A DNA stretch of 32,089 bases from an uncultured bacterium. GTDB lineage: Bacteria > Patescibacteriota > Gracilibacteria > Absconditabacterales > Absconditicoccaceae. The notes below the pieces were generated by a model, which was not told the origin of the DNA, did no database searches, and saw nothing but the letters and a program-made list of their open reading frames with translations. The stretch is from NCBI GenBank assembly GCA_916049765.1, contig CAJZIX010000013.1, positions 1 to 32,089 of the forward strand, in the 5' to 3' direction. The position numbers were made by a program, and so were the translations under genes. Below are positions 7,705 to 16,251 of the stretch, in pieces (position 1 is the stretch's first letter; each line of letters starts with the position of its first letter).

Positions 7705-9222
7705 ATGTCAGTAGTACAGGAGTTATTAGAACAGATTGAAAAAGGGATCAATCATGCTCAGCTTAATGAGGATTTCACAAAAAAGGGAGAAATTCTGGAA
7801 CTCAAAGATGGAGTCGCTACAGTGATTGGACTAGATAATGTAATGTTTTCAGAAATTGTACTTTTTGAAAATGGATTAAAAGGTCTGGTTTTGGATCTTT
7901 CTGCTGATGGTGTTGGAGTGCTTGTATTAGGAGATTATAGTTCTCTTAAACAGTGAGATAGTGTGAGCTCTTCTGGCCAAGTGTTTAGTGTGGGGGTTGG
8001 GGAAGAGTATCTTTGAAGAGTGCTCAATGGAATTGGAGAGCCGATTGATGGTGGAAAAGAGATTGCTCCAAAGCATTTTGGGCTTGTAGAAAAAGTGGCT
8101 CCTGGAGTGATTACTAGAAAATCAGTGAATGTTCCTTTGGAAACGGGAATTAAGTCTATTGATGCGATGGTGCCAATTGGAAGAGGGCAGAGAGAATTGA
8201 TTATTGGAAATAGGCAAACTGGAAAGACAACGATTGCGACCGATACGATCCTCAATCAAAAAGGAAAGAATGTCTACTGTATCTATGTCGCGATTGGACA
8301 AAAAGATTCAAAAATCAGAAGAACCGTTGAAATGCTCAGAGAGAAAGGAGCGATGGAATATACGATCGTGATCAATGCTCCGATTTCTTCTCCTTCTGTG
8401 ATTCAATATATTGCTCCTTATGTAGGATGTGCAATGGGAGAATATTTTATGGAGCATGGGAAAGATGCTTTGATTATCTATGATGACCTTTCCAAGCATG
8501 CGGTAGCGTATCGTGAGGTGAGTTTGCTCCTCAGAAGGCCTCCTGGAAGAGAAGCCTATCCTGGAGATGTGTTTTATCTTCATTCTAAGCTTCTTGAGAG
8601 AGCTGCGAGAGTGGATCAGCCACGAGGTGGAGGAAGTTTGACGGCTTTGCCGATTATTGAGACTTTGGATTCAGATATTTCAGCCTATATTCCAACCAAT
8701 GTGATTTCTATCACGGATGGGCAGATATTTTTGGAAACAGAGCTTTTCAATTCTGGTTTTAAGCCTGCGATTGATGTGGGATTTTCAGTTTCTAGAGTAG
8801 GAGGTTCTGCTCAGACGAAAATTATGAAAAAAGTAGCTGGAAAACTTAGACTTGAACTTGCGACTTTCCGTGAATTGGCGAGTTTCTCACAGTTTGCTTC
8901 AGATTTGGATCCTGCGACAAGGAGAAAGCTTGATAATGGAAAGAAGCTTATGGAAATGCTTAAGCAGAGCAATGATAATCCGATTCCATTCTTTAAACAG
9001 GTGGTATTGCTCTATGCTGGAATTAATGGTTATTTTGAGAAAGTGCCAGTAGAGGAGATTTCTGAATTTGAAAAGAAAATTTATCAGAAACTAGATACTA
9101 GCTATTTGGAATTGGCAAAAAAAATTGAGGAGGTTAAAGAACTTACTTCAGAAATTGAGAGTGGAATTAAAGAGTTGATTTCAGAGACCTTGAAAGAGAG
9201 TGGATTTGTGAGTCAGGAATAG
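7705..9222 (+). CDS. atpA: F1 ATP synthase alpha subunit
   Basis: Non-catalytic nucleotide-binding subunit of F1; 505 residues. The beta-barrel domain (KGEILELKDGVATVIGLDN) is followed by PLETGIKSIDAMVPIGRGQR, the P-loop GNRQTGKTT, ALIIYDDLSKHA (Walker B) and the arginine-finger segment FSVSRVGGSAQ, then the helical C-terminal domain. Two UGA codons (7954-7956 and 8014-8016) fall on the conserved Gly of the EGD-like turn and of YLGRVLNGIGEP. It lies 75 bases after atpH. Confidence 0.98.
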
Positions 9223-9251
9223 ATTTTTCTAGGAAAGGAGGTTTTTCTGCG

Positions 9252-9299
9252 ATGAAGATCAGGTTACTTTTATTTATCAAAAAGAGGTCATGAGGCTAA
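9252..9299 (+). CDS. Mini-ORF between atpA and atpC
   Basis: A 15-codon frame (MKIRLLLFIKKRS-G-G) begins 9 bases after AAGGAGG, the best Shine-Dalgarno site in the window. It ends at TAA 9297-9299, two bases before the atpC ATG. Such an arrangement suggests translational coupling: ribosomes loaded at the strong site would finish next to the atpC start. Whether the peptide itself matters is unknown. It could be a short leader or a by-product of a site that serves atpC. Confidence 0.4.
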
Positions 9300-9301
9300 A
9301 A

Positions 9302-9760
9302 ATGCATACCGTTCATGGAGTAATTTTCGATGGGCAGGTAGAAAAAGTTGAATTACCAAGTAAAGTCTGAGTGCTCTGTATTTTACCGCATCATAATCCA
9401 ATTACAACGACCACAATCCCGTGAATTGTGAGATTTACACCGATAGAAAAAAAAGGAAGTGAGTTTCTTTCTGATACGGATTTCCTTTTTGAAGATGAAA
9501 AGGTGGCAATGGCGGTCGGAGAAGGATTTATGTATACAGATGGAAATGTTGTGGTGCTTTTTGTAGCTTCTGCTACCACTACTCCTAAATCCGATGATCA
9601 AGTGCTTCAGGAGATGAAAGCTGATCTTGAAAAAAAGATTAGTGAGATTAGGGCGACAGGTGATCAGGAGGAGATTGAAAGAGCTTATCTTAATCTTCAA
9701 AAATTGACTGCAGATATTCAGCTTTTGAGAATTAAAAAAAGAAAATCAGAAGGAAAATAA
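9302..9760 (+). CDS. atpC: F1 ATP synthase epsilon subunit
   Basis: Central-stalk subunit that couples and inhibits F1; 152 residues. The N-terminal beta-sandwich starts MHTVHGVIFDGQVEKVELP, followed by KV-G-VLCILPHHNPITT and IP-G-IVRF. Both UGA codons match the family's Gly in GEFGVLPGHAP and PGVVRI. The C-terminal helices (KADLEKKISEIRATGDQEEI) are complete. A GAGG six bases upstream is a plausible ribosome site. It lies between alpha and gamma, whereas epsilon normally follows beta. Confidence 0.9.
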
Positions 9761-9784
9761 TGCTTTATTAGCTTATTGTGTTGT

Positions 9785-10675
9785 ATGGCAAATACCAAAC
9801 AGATCAGAACCAAAATAAAATCCGTAAAAAATCTTCAGAAGATTATCAAAGCTTTGGAGATTGTTTCTACGGTAAAACTTCAAAAATTAAAAGGAGTAAT
9901 CGGTTCATATAGAGCTTTTATGGAAAGTTTTTTGGAGGTGCTAAAAGAGGTGAGAAAGGAGGTTAATATCTTTGATTTTGATGAAAAGACCTGGAATCCA
10001 AACGGAAGAAGACTCTTGATCGTAGTTACGAGTGATAGAGGACTTTGCTGAGCAATCAATTCAAGAATCTTCAAAAGAATGGAAAAAAACTATGGAAATG
10101 CAAAAGATAACGTTGATGTTTTCGTGGTAGGGAAAAGGGGGCTCGAATATTTTGTGAGGAATGGACGAAATGTTGTTGGTTCTGCGACAATTTCGGATAA
10201 AGTCTTTCTTTGGGAGGTAAAACCGATTTCAGCTTTTATTAGACAGGCTTTAGAAGAGAAGAAATATGCTAAGATTAAGATCTATTTCAATTTCTTCAAA
10301 AATACAATGATGCAGATGTCTACGAGGTTTAAGCTTTATCCTCTTGATGAAGAGAGTTTTGAAACTTTCCTTCAAAATACGGGGCTTGAAGTTGATTTAT
10401 TAGAAAGTATTGAGAAAAAATATTTGATGATAGAACCGGATATCGAAAGCTTTAAGTTTGACTTTCTTCAGGTGTTAATTAGAAATATTATCTATTCAGC
10501 AGTCCTCAATAATAAAACTTCTGAGCATGCGGCGAGAATGTTGGCGATGAAGAATGCAAAAGATAATTCGGTAGAAGTGCTTAATCAGCTCAATCTTCTT
10601 TACAATAAAACCAGGCAAGCGAAGATTACTCAGGAGATTAGTGAGATTGTGAGTGCGAAGGTGGCGATTGAATAG
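9785..10675 (+). CDS. atpG: F1 ATP synthase gamma subunit
   Basis: Rotor shaft of F1; 296 residues. The N-terminal coiled-coil helix reads MANTKQIRTKIKSVKNLQKI and KALEIVSTVKLQK. The diagnostic VTSDRGLC-G-AINSRIFK has UGA at 10049-10051 on an invariant glycine. The C-terminal helix NNKTSEHAARMLAMKNAKDN and LYNKTRQAKITQEISEIV is also typical. ATG 9785 fits the family's N-terminus. Co-directional with atpC, 24 bases after it. Confidence 0.97.
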
Positions 10676-10678
10676 TTG

Positions 10679-10704
10679 ACAATGAACAATGAACAATGAA
10701 CAAT
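10679..10704 (+). repeat. Short tandem repeat, 7-base unit
   Basis: ACAATGA is repeated 3.7 times directly after the atpG stop codon. Similar short runs are common in intergenic DNA. No function is apparent. Confidence 0.7.
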
Positions 10705-10717
10705 TCAGAGTGTGTGT

Positions 10718-10745
10718 GTCATTACGAGCGAAGCGAAGCAATCCA
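10718..10745 (+). repeat. Dispersed-type repeat containing GAGCGAAGCGAAGCAATC
   Basis: GTCATTACGAGCGAAGCG followed by AAGCAATCC resembles a small intergenic repeat (CATTGCGAGCGAAGCGAAGC type) familiar from many unrelated bacterial genomes. Only one copy lies in this window. Together with the adjacent tandem repeat it marks the junction where the atp cluster is interrupted. Confidence 0.45.
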
Positions 10746-10778
10746 TAATAAGTGTTTAGTTTTTAGTTTTAAAGCTTG

Positions 10779-11318
10779 ATGAAGTATGGTTGAAAAAGAT
10801 ATAAAAATCAGTTTTTATCTCATAATAATGTACTAAAAATTCCTCATAATTGAATTTTTTTTGTAGGGCTTTCTCATAAGGAAGATAAGCAGTGAAATAT
10901 TTTGGCTGCTTTTGATAGAAATACTAGTTCAGGAGAAATTATTCATTCGATATTTGATGCTTTTTCTTCTGAATCAATGTATCCTGTGAATTTAGTAAGA
11001 TGAGTTCCTAATGATCAAAATGGTAAGTTAAGGTATCCAACAGTAAAAGAAAAAGGAGAATGATGGAAAGTTTTAGAAAAGGAGATTGATCTTTATGAAC
11101 CACAAGTAGTGTTCTTGTGTTGAAAAGAAGTTTCTGACTTTATTGTGAAACAACCTAATGTTCAAAAAATAAATGAAAAAATATATAAATGTAAGACTTC
11201 TAAGCTTATTCCTATAGAACATCCTTCTTATATTTCCGTTTATAAAAGTAAGAATAAAGCTGATTATATTAAGAAAGTTATTCATCTTATTAGAGATAAT
11301 GCACAGTTAGAAAAATAA
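10779..11318 (+). CDS. Uracil-DNA glycosylase superfamily-like protein
   Basis: 179 residues, with several UGA codons read as Gly. The order of motifs fits the UDG fold: IPHN-G-IFFVGLSHKEDKQ (first strand and loop), YPVNLVR-G-VPNDQNGKLRYP, a helix EKEIDLYEPQ leading into VVFLC-G-KEVSDFI, and near the end IPIEHPSYISVYKSKNKADY with the HPS motif. The catalytic residues differ from classical families, so activity is uncertain. It sits between atpG and atpD on the same strand, 40 bases before atpD, with two short repeats just upstream, so it looks like an insertion into the cluster. ATG 10779 is the only good start. Confidence 0.6.
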
Positions 11319-11358
11319 AATATTTTTAAATATCTTTTATATTTTAAATTTGATAATT

Positions 11359-12759
11359 ATGAATGGAAAAATTGTTTCAGTAAAAGGTGTGGTGGTAGAA
11401 GTGCTTTTTGAGCAGGAAGCTCCGAAAGTTTATGATGCCCTTAAAGTCGTGCCAAAAAATGCGAATGGAAATGAGGTCGTGATTGAAGTGTTGCAGATTC
11501 TAGAGAATGGAATTGTGAGAGGAATTGCGATGGAATCTACTGATGGACTCAAGAGAGGAGATGAAGTGGAGAATACTAAATCGCCAATCAAGGTTCCAGT
11601 AGGACCTGAGGTTTTGGGGCATATCTTCAATGTGTTGGGAAAGACGATTGATGGAAGCAATCAGATTGCTTGAACTCAGCAGTGGCCCATCCATAGAAAG
11701 CCTCCGGTTTTTGCTGATTTGGCGACAAAAGCTGAGATTTTGGAAACGGGAATCAAAGTCGTTGATCTGCTTGCTCCAATTCTTAAAGGAGGAAAAGTCT
11801 GACTTTTTGGTGGGGCTGGTGTAGGAAAAACGGTCGTGATGATGGAGCTTATCCACAATATTGGAACAGAGCATAGTGGAGTATCTGTAGTAGCTGGAGT
11901 GGGAGAGAGAACCAGAGAAGGAAACGATCTTTATCACGAGATGAAGGAATCTGGGGTGCTTGGTAAAACAGCGATGGTGTATGGACAGATGAACGAAACT
12001 CCTGGACCAAGGGCGAGAGTTGCTTTGACGGGACTTACGATGGCAGAATATTTCAGAGATCAGGAAGGAAAAGATGTATTGCTCTTTATTGATAATATCT
12101 TTAGATTTACTCAGGCAGGGTCTGAGGTATCGGCTTTGCTTGGAAGAATCCCTTCTGCAGTAGGATACCAACCAACCTTGGCGAGTGAGATGGGAACTTT
12201 GCAAGAGAGAATTACTTCTACAGATAAAGGGTCTATTACTTCAGTGCAGGCGGTGTATGTTCCTGCGGATGATCTTACCGATCCTGCTCCTGCGACGACT
12301 TTTACGCATCTTGATTCTACGATCGTGTTGAATAGGTCTATCGCTGAAAAGGGGATTTATCCGGCAGTGGATCCGCTTGAGAGTTATTCTCTGATTTTGA
12401 ATCCTGATGCAGTAGGAGAAAGACACTATAAAGTAGCCAAAGAAATCCAGAGAATCCTCCAGAAATACAAGGAGCTGCAAGATATTATTGCTATCCTTGG
12501 TATGGAAGAGCTTGGAGTGGAGGACAAGGTAACGGTCTATAGAGCGAGAAAAATTGAAAAGTTCCTTTCTCAGTCCTTCTCAGTGGCTGAGCAGTTTACC
12601 GGAATGCCAGGAACTTATGTGAAATTGGAAGATACGATTGCAGGGTTTGAGAGGATTATCAATGGGGAAGTAGATGAGATTCCTGAAGAATATTTTATGT
12701 ATAAGGGAACTTTGCAAGAGGTGATTGATGCCTTTAATAAAGACCAGAAAAAAGAATAA
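11359..12759 (+). CDS. atpD: F1 ATP synthase beta subunit
   Basis: Catalytic subunit of F1; 466 residues. After the beta-barrel comes ETGIKVVDLLAPILKGGKV, a UGA Gly at 11800-11802, and the P-loop LFGGAGVGKT. GVGERTREGNDLYHEM holds the catalytic Glu. LLFIDNIFRFTQAGSE and LGRIPSAVGYQPTLA follow, then the DELSEED-equivalent region GMEELGVEDK. A second UGA (11671-11673) precedes TQQWPIHRKPP. The start at ATG 11359 matches the family. Separated from the rest of the cluster by the glycosylase-like gene. Confidence 0.98.
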
Positions 12760-12761
12760 AT

Positions 12762-12790
12762 AAAAAAGCCAGAATTACTCTGGCTTTTAG
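12762..12790. terminator. Terminator after atpD, shared with the convergent gene
   Basis: AAAAGCCAGA pairs with TCTGGCTTTT (10 bp, loop ATTAC) with A- and T-rich flanks. It ends the atp cluster on the plus strand and the collar-like gene on the minus strand. Confidence 0.85.
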
Positions 12791-12792
12791 TT

Positions 12793-13467
12793 TTAATCTT
12801 TTTGACAGTAAAGGAGTTTGATATAAGGATTTTGTATGTTGATTGATTTTCACTCTCACTGGGTGTTTGTAACTCCAACAGATGGTTGTTGGCATTGTTT
12901 AGATACGGCTATTGTATAAGAATAATTATTGTCTCCATCTTCATGTTTATGTTCCCATGTTACACTACAATTTCTATAACCATTCCAGTTCTTTTTTATT
13001 CGCTTTCTATCATATCAACGATCTTCAACGGATTCATTAGCAAAGAGATAAAACCTATGCGGTGGAAGCTGATCAGTAGAGAGAGTAATGCTTGAGCTTC
13101 CTCCTCTTTCCCCTTTTGAGCTACTTCCCATAATAAATCTTCCATCAGCTTCAGTAAACCTTGACCATCACTCAGGGCAAAAACTGAGATTGAACGCCAT
13201 TATTGCTCCTTTTGGAATATCCCATTCAGCATGTTTTGGATCAAATTTTTGCAAAGAACCTTGTCCCTGTTGCATTTTACTGAGTCCATCCATGAGTTCA
13301 TCTCGCATTTCTGCAGTGAGCTGGTTCCCATTATTTGTAGATTTTAATTTTTGGAAATCAGGAGTTCAGTCCGTTTTAAGATACTTTCCAGTTCCCCAAA
13401 CGAGCAAACCACAGCAAAGCGTTAATATAAAAATTCCTGCACCGAGCATTTGTTTCTTCATCTTCAT
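12793..13467 (-). CDS. Membrane-anchored phage-tail-collar-like protein
   Basis: 224 residues. Residues 8-26 (LGAGIFILTLCCGLLVWG) form a signal anchor, so the rest should lie outside the membrane. The C-terminal part follows the tail-collar pattern: IPKGAIMAFNLSFCPEG-W, DGRFIMGSS, then GGSSSITLSTDQLPPHRF, ending NIQNPYIKLLYCQKD, close to the family's IQNPYIALLYC. Five UGA codons are in frame. Phage collar domains trimerise on fibres; in a cell-anchored protein the fold may serve adhesion (inference). No other phage genes are nearby. It converges on atpD and lies downstream of a candidate structured RNA. Confidence 0.7.
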
Positions 13468-13511
13468 ACGTATAAAGAATAAAAATCAGAGTTTTTCTCT
13501 TTTTTTGCATA

Positions 13512-13678
13512 TAAAAAAAGACACATAACTCGTAAATGTGCCTACCAAGCGACAACCTGTTTATTTCTGCAATGAATATAACTCAGTCAAGCTATGTGTC
13601 TAAGTTAACTCATTGAATAACAAACAGATTGATAGCAAGACTGCTAAACTGTTGTATAGGTGCTTGGTAGGCATTTTT
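13512..13678. ncRNA. Candidate structured RNA or 5' leader
   Basis: An 11-bp perfect stem, GCCTACCAAGC (13540-13550) with GCTTGGTAGGC (13662-13672), encloses about 110 bases. Inside are ACAAC/GTTGT, CAATGA/TCATTG with TAACT/AGTTA, and a perfect TAGCA-AGAC-TGCTA hairpin (13633-13646). Outside the stem, AGACACATA (13519-13527) is exactly complementary to TATGTGTCT (13593-13601) inside it, giving a pseudoknot or a competing fold. On the plus strand the long stem is followed by ATTTTTG. On the minus strand the outer element is followed by seven T, then 45 bases later the collar-like gene. It may be a free RNA or a regulatory leader of the minus-strand gene. The remaining parts of 13468-13793 show nothing else. 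Confidence 0.5.
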
Positions 13679-13793
13679 GTTTCTAAGAATATGAGAGTGA
13701 AATACAAGAGAAAAATATTGAAGATGAAAATCTTGCATTTAGGGTGAAATTTTATAAGCTAGGATTGGAGTTTAATCTTTTGTAATAGTAAAA

Positions 13794-14408
13794 ATGCTCA
13801 ACGAACAACAACTTTTGGAAAAATACGGTGAAATCATCAAAGAAGAAGTGAATGTAAAAGAAATCTGATCGTTTAGCTCGGATAAGCCTTTGGTAAAAGT
13901 TTTTAAACCCTTGGGAAGCCAGCTTTCTGCGAAATTTGGGAAAGATACGGGACAAATCATCGCGAATGGAAAGCAAGGGAATATCAGAGAGCTTGAAAAT
14001 GGGCAAGTTGAGGTTTTTTCTCCACAGGGGGGAAGCTGGGTTTTGGGTGCTGAGGATTATGAAGTAGCGTATGAAGGGCTTGATGCGAATAATATCGCAG
14101 TAGAGGGGAATATGATCGCAGAGCTTGACTTGACTCTGACTCCAGAACTTGAGAGAGAAGGCGTAGCAAGAGAGATTTCTCGTTTCCTCAATCAGATGAG
14201 AAAAGATGCAGATTTTGCGGTAGAGCAAAAGGTAAAGCTGACCTATACGACAGCAAGTGAATATTTAAGAGCGATTTTGAAAGAATTTGATGAAATGTTC
14301 AAGTGAGAAGCTTTATTATTGACGATAGAAGAAAAAGAAGCTGACTGAGTGATCAGTTCAGAATTTGTTTCTTGAAATGAAAGTATTCACTTTAGTTTAA
14401 CTGAATAA
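13794..14408 (+). CDS. Stand-alone C-terminal domain of isoleucyl-tRNA synthetase
   Basis: 204 residues matching only the C-terminal region (DUF5915-type) of class I IleRS. KYGEIIKEEVNVKEI aligns with the IKEELNVKEV segment that follows the anticodon-binding domain. FKPLGSQLSAKFGKD and the later LDLTLTPELEREGVAREISR and FLNQMRKDADFAVEQKV are typical. The catalytic and editing domains are absent, and in-frame TAA codons lie just upstream (13755, 13773), so this is not the end of a longer frame here. Four UGA codons are in frame. It may work in trans with a shortened IleRS elsewhere, or be a duplicated remnant. recX starts 3 bases after its stop. Confidence 0.8.
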
Positions 14409-14411
14409 TCA

Positions 14412-14861
14412 ATGGCAAAATCCTGTTATGAATACGCAATAAACATTATCAGCAAATATCCAAAAACTGAAAAAGAACTTAGAATCAAAATGTATCAACA
14501 AGGTTATGATTCTGAAATGGTGATCAGAACTTTGGAAAAATTAAAGGCTGAAAATTTTGTGAATGATCAGCTTTTTGCTGAAAGTTATCTCAATAGTGAG
14601 GTTATCAGAAAAGGAAAGCCTCTTTTTCTTATCAAACAAAAGCTTGAACTTAAAGGGATTGATAAATCTTTGCTTGCTCAACTGACTGAAAAACATGCAG
14701 AAGAGCTTCAAGAAGGGATTTTTCAAGGAATAGAAAAGGAAATCTGACAATATAAAAAGAGAGGAGTTGATGGTTTTGAAATTATTCAAAAATTGATGAG
14801 AAAAGGCTATCGCTTAGCAGATATTAAGAAGGTTATCAAGGAGAGAGGGGAAATAAATTAA
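14412..14861 (+). CDS. recX: Regulatory protein RecX
   Basis: RecX family, which binds RecA filaments and limits recombination; 149 residues of tandem three-helix repeats. YAINIISKYPKTEKELRIKM is the first repeat, DSEMVIRTLEKLKAENFVND the second, and AESYLNSEVIRKGKPLFLIK the typical third-helix pattern. The C-terminal repeat (GFEIIQKLMRKGYRLADIKK) follows the single UGA codon. Three bases separate it from the IleRS-domain gene, so the two are co-transcribed. recA is not in the window. Confidence 0.85.
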
Positions 14862-14894
14862 ACTCTTTTTGCGATTTCTTCTAGACTTTTGCTC

Positions 14895-14900
14895 TATAAT
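14895..14900 (+). promoter_or_regulatory. -10 box of the glycosyltransferase gene
   Basis: A consensus TATAAT lies 39 bases before the ATG at 14939. A convincing -35 at normal distance is lacking: TTGCGA is present but 20 bases upstream. Confidence 0.4.
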
Positions 14901-14938
14901 TGCTACAAAAGAATCAGGTTTTTACTTTTTTTGTAAGG

Positions 14939-16015
14939 ATGCAATATTTTCTTCTTTTTATTATTACACTTTTGATTGCAATTGCAGGAGTTTTAATTTT
15001 TAAGAAATTCAAAGTTCTAGATAAACCAGGGAGTGATCTTAAAAATACCAGAAAACCTGTTCCGACGTTACAGGGGATTTTTGTAATTCTAAGTGTTATT
15101 GTGGGAGTTGGTATTGTGTATCCAGAGTATTTTTCTAATCCCTTATTTCTTGGACTTCTTATTCCATGAATGCTTATTGGAATAGTAGAAATGCTAGAAG
15201 AATTAAGTTATCTTTGAAAATTTCCTAAAATTCCTCCTTTTGTAAGGTTGATTGTGCATTTTCTTTCAGCTTTTTTGGCGGTTTGGATTGGTGGAATTGG
15301 AAATCAGGAACTTGTTATTGGTAATGATATCGTATATCAGATTCCAAATTGGCTGTTTACCGTCGCTTTTATGGTTTGGACGATGTTTTGTATCAATGCG
15401 ATCAACCGATTTGATGGGATTTATGCTCAAGGAAGTGGAATTTCTGCGATAGGATTTCTCACGATTTTTTTGCTGATCAAGTTTGTGGTCTTCCAGAGTT
15501 ATGAGCAATTTAATAATCTAGAAGCCTTAATCTTCGTTCAGAATCTGTCTTTTTTTCTTTTCTTAATCAGCTTGATCTATACCGTGATTGAATACAAGCC
15601 TTTAGGACTGGTAAGGGATGTTGGAATCATGTTTTTTGGCTTCGCGATCGCCTATCTTTCGGTCGCAGGAGGAGCAAAGATTGGAACGCTGGTTGTAGCA
15701 CTTTCTTTAGCGATTTTTGATGCAATTTGGGTTGGGCTTTGGAGGATTTTTATCGTGAAGAAGAATCCGCTTAATGGAGATTATACGCATTTTCATCATA
15801 GATTACTTGGACTTGGCTTTACAAGAGGGGAAACTAGAGCTTTTATCTGGATCTGGTCATTTATGATGATGGTGCTGATGCTTCTTCAAGGGGCGAATAG
15901 GCTGCACAAGATTATCATTTTTGTCATGATGGCGTGCTTATTCTTTGGTTTAAATGCTTATCTTTTCCTCTACAAGAAAATGCCTTGTGGTTTGCAGGTA
16001 AAAAAAGAGAGATAA
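14939..16015 (+). CDS. WecA/MraY-family glycosyl-1-phosphate transferase
   Basis: Polytopic membrane enzyme that moves a sugar-1-phosphate from a UDP-sugar to undecaprenyl phosphate, starting a cell-surface polymer; 358 residues, about ten membrane spans. Family marks in order: DKPGSDLKNTRKPVPTLQG (cytoplasmic loop 1), INAINRFDGIYAQGSG (the NxxNxxDG motif), and HFHHRLLGLGFTRG (HIHHRL motif typical of WecA rather than MraY). Two UGA codons are used (15167-15169 and before KFPKIPP). The start at ATG 14939 leaves an AAGG directly against the codon, too close for a normal ribosome site. The substrate cannot be told. Confidence 0.85.
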
Positions 16016-16017
16016 GT

Positions 16018-16165
16018 CTGATTTTTTAAGGTTCTTTTAAGCTGGTTCAATTCAGAGGCAAAAGATTGGAATAAAAAAGCTGAAAAAAAAATTAAACGTA
16101 GTTCAGATTCAAGTACCAAGAGTTCTTCAGCTAAAAAACACAAAGAACGTTCTATTTCTCTTTAA
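16018..16165 (+). other. Lysine/serine-rich open frame after the glycosyltransferase
   Basis: After the UAA of the glycosyltransferase the same frame stays open for 48 more codons, with one UGA, reading SWFNSEAKDWNKKAEKKIK and then a Ser/Thr/Lys tail ending KERSISL. No ATG, GTG or TTG starts it. It may be the remnant of a C-terminal extension cut off by a stop mutation, or chance. An intrinsic terminator follows about 35 bases later. Confidence 0.25.
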
Positions 16166-16199
16166 AATGAGTAAATGATAAAGAATAAAAAGAATCTAA

Positions 16200-16232
16200 A
16201 AAACAGGAGTTTAAAACCCTCTCCTGTTTTTT
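16200..16232. terminator. Terminator, probably bidirectional
   Basis: AAAACAGGAG (16200-16209) pairs with CTCCTGTTTT (16221-16230) around an 11-base loop, with T-rich sequence after it and A-rich sequence before it. It lies between the plus-strand glycosyltransferase region and the minus-strand gene ending at 16252. Confidence 0.8.
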
Positions 16233-16251
16233 GTGTTATCTTAAGATAAAT

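Noticed and set aside
7705..9222. Reading atpA, uvrC, gpmI and other genes as arrays of broken pseudogenes with premature TGA stops.
   Set aside because: The TGA codons fall on conserved glycines and the frame continues with full family motifs on both sides; recoding explains all of them at once.
11671..11802. UGA read as tryptophan, as in Mycoplasma.
   Set aside because: The AtpD, AtpG, UvrC and TruB positions are invariant Gly, not Trp. The single TGA/TGG match inside the 822-residue repeat is a point change.
11500..12204. Long minus-strand frames opposite atpD, atpA and thrS.
   Set aside because: They lie wholly over well-supported genes and have no motifs; they are complements of coding sequence.
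12793..13467. A prophage marked by the tail-collar-like gene.
   Set aside because: The protein has its own membrane anchor, and the neighbours are ATP synthase, IleRS-domain and recX genes; no other phage gene is present.
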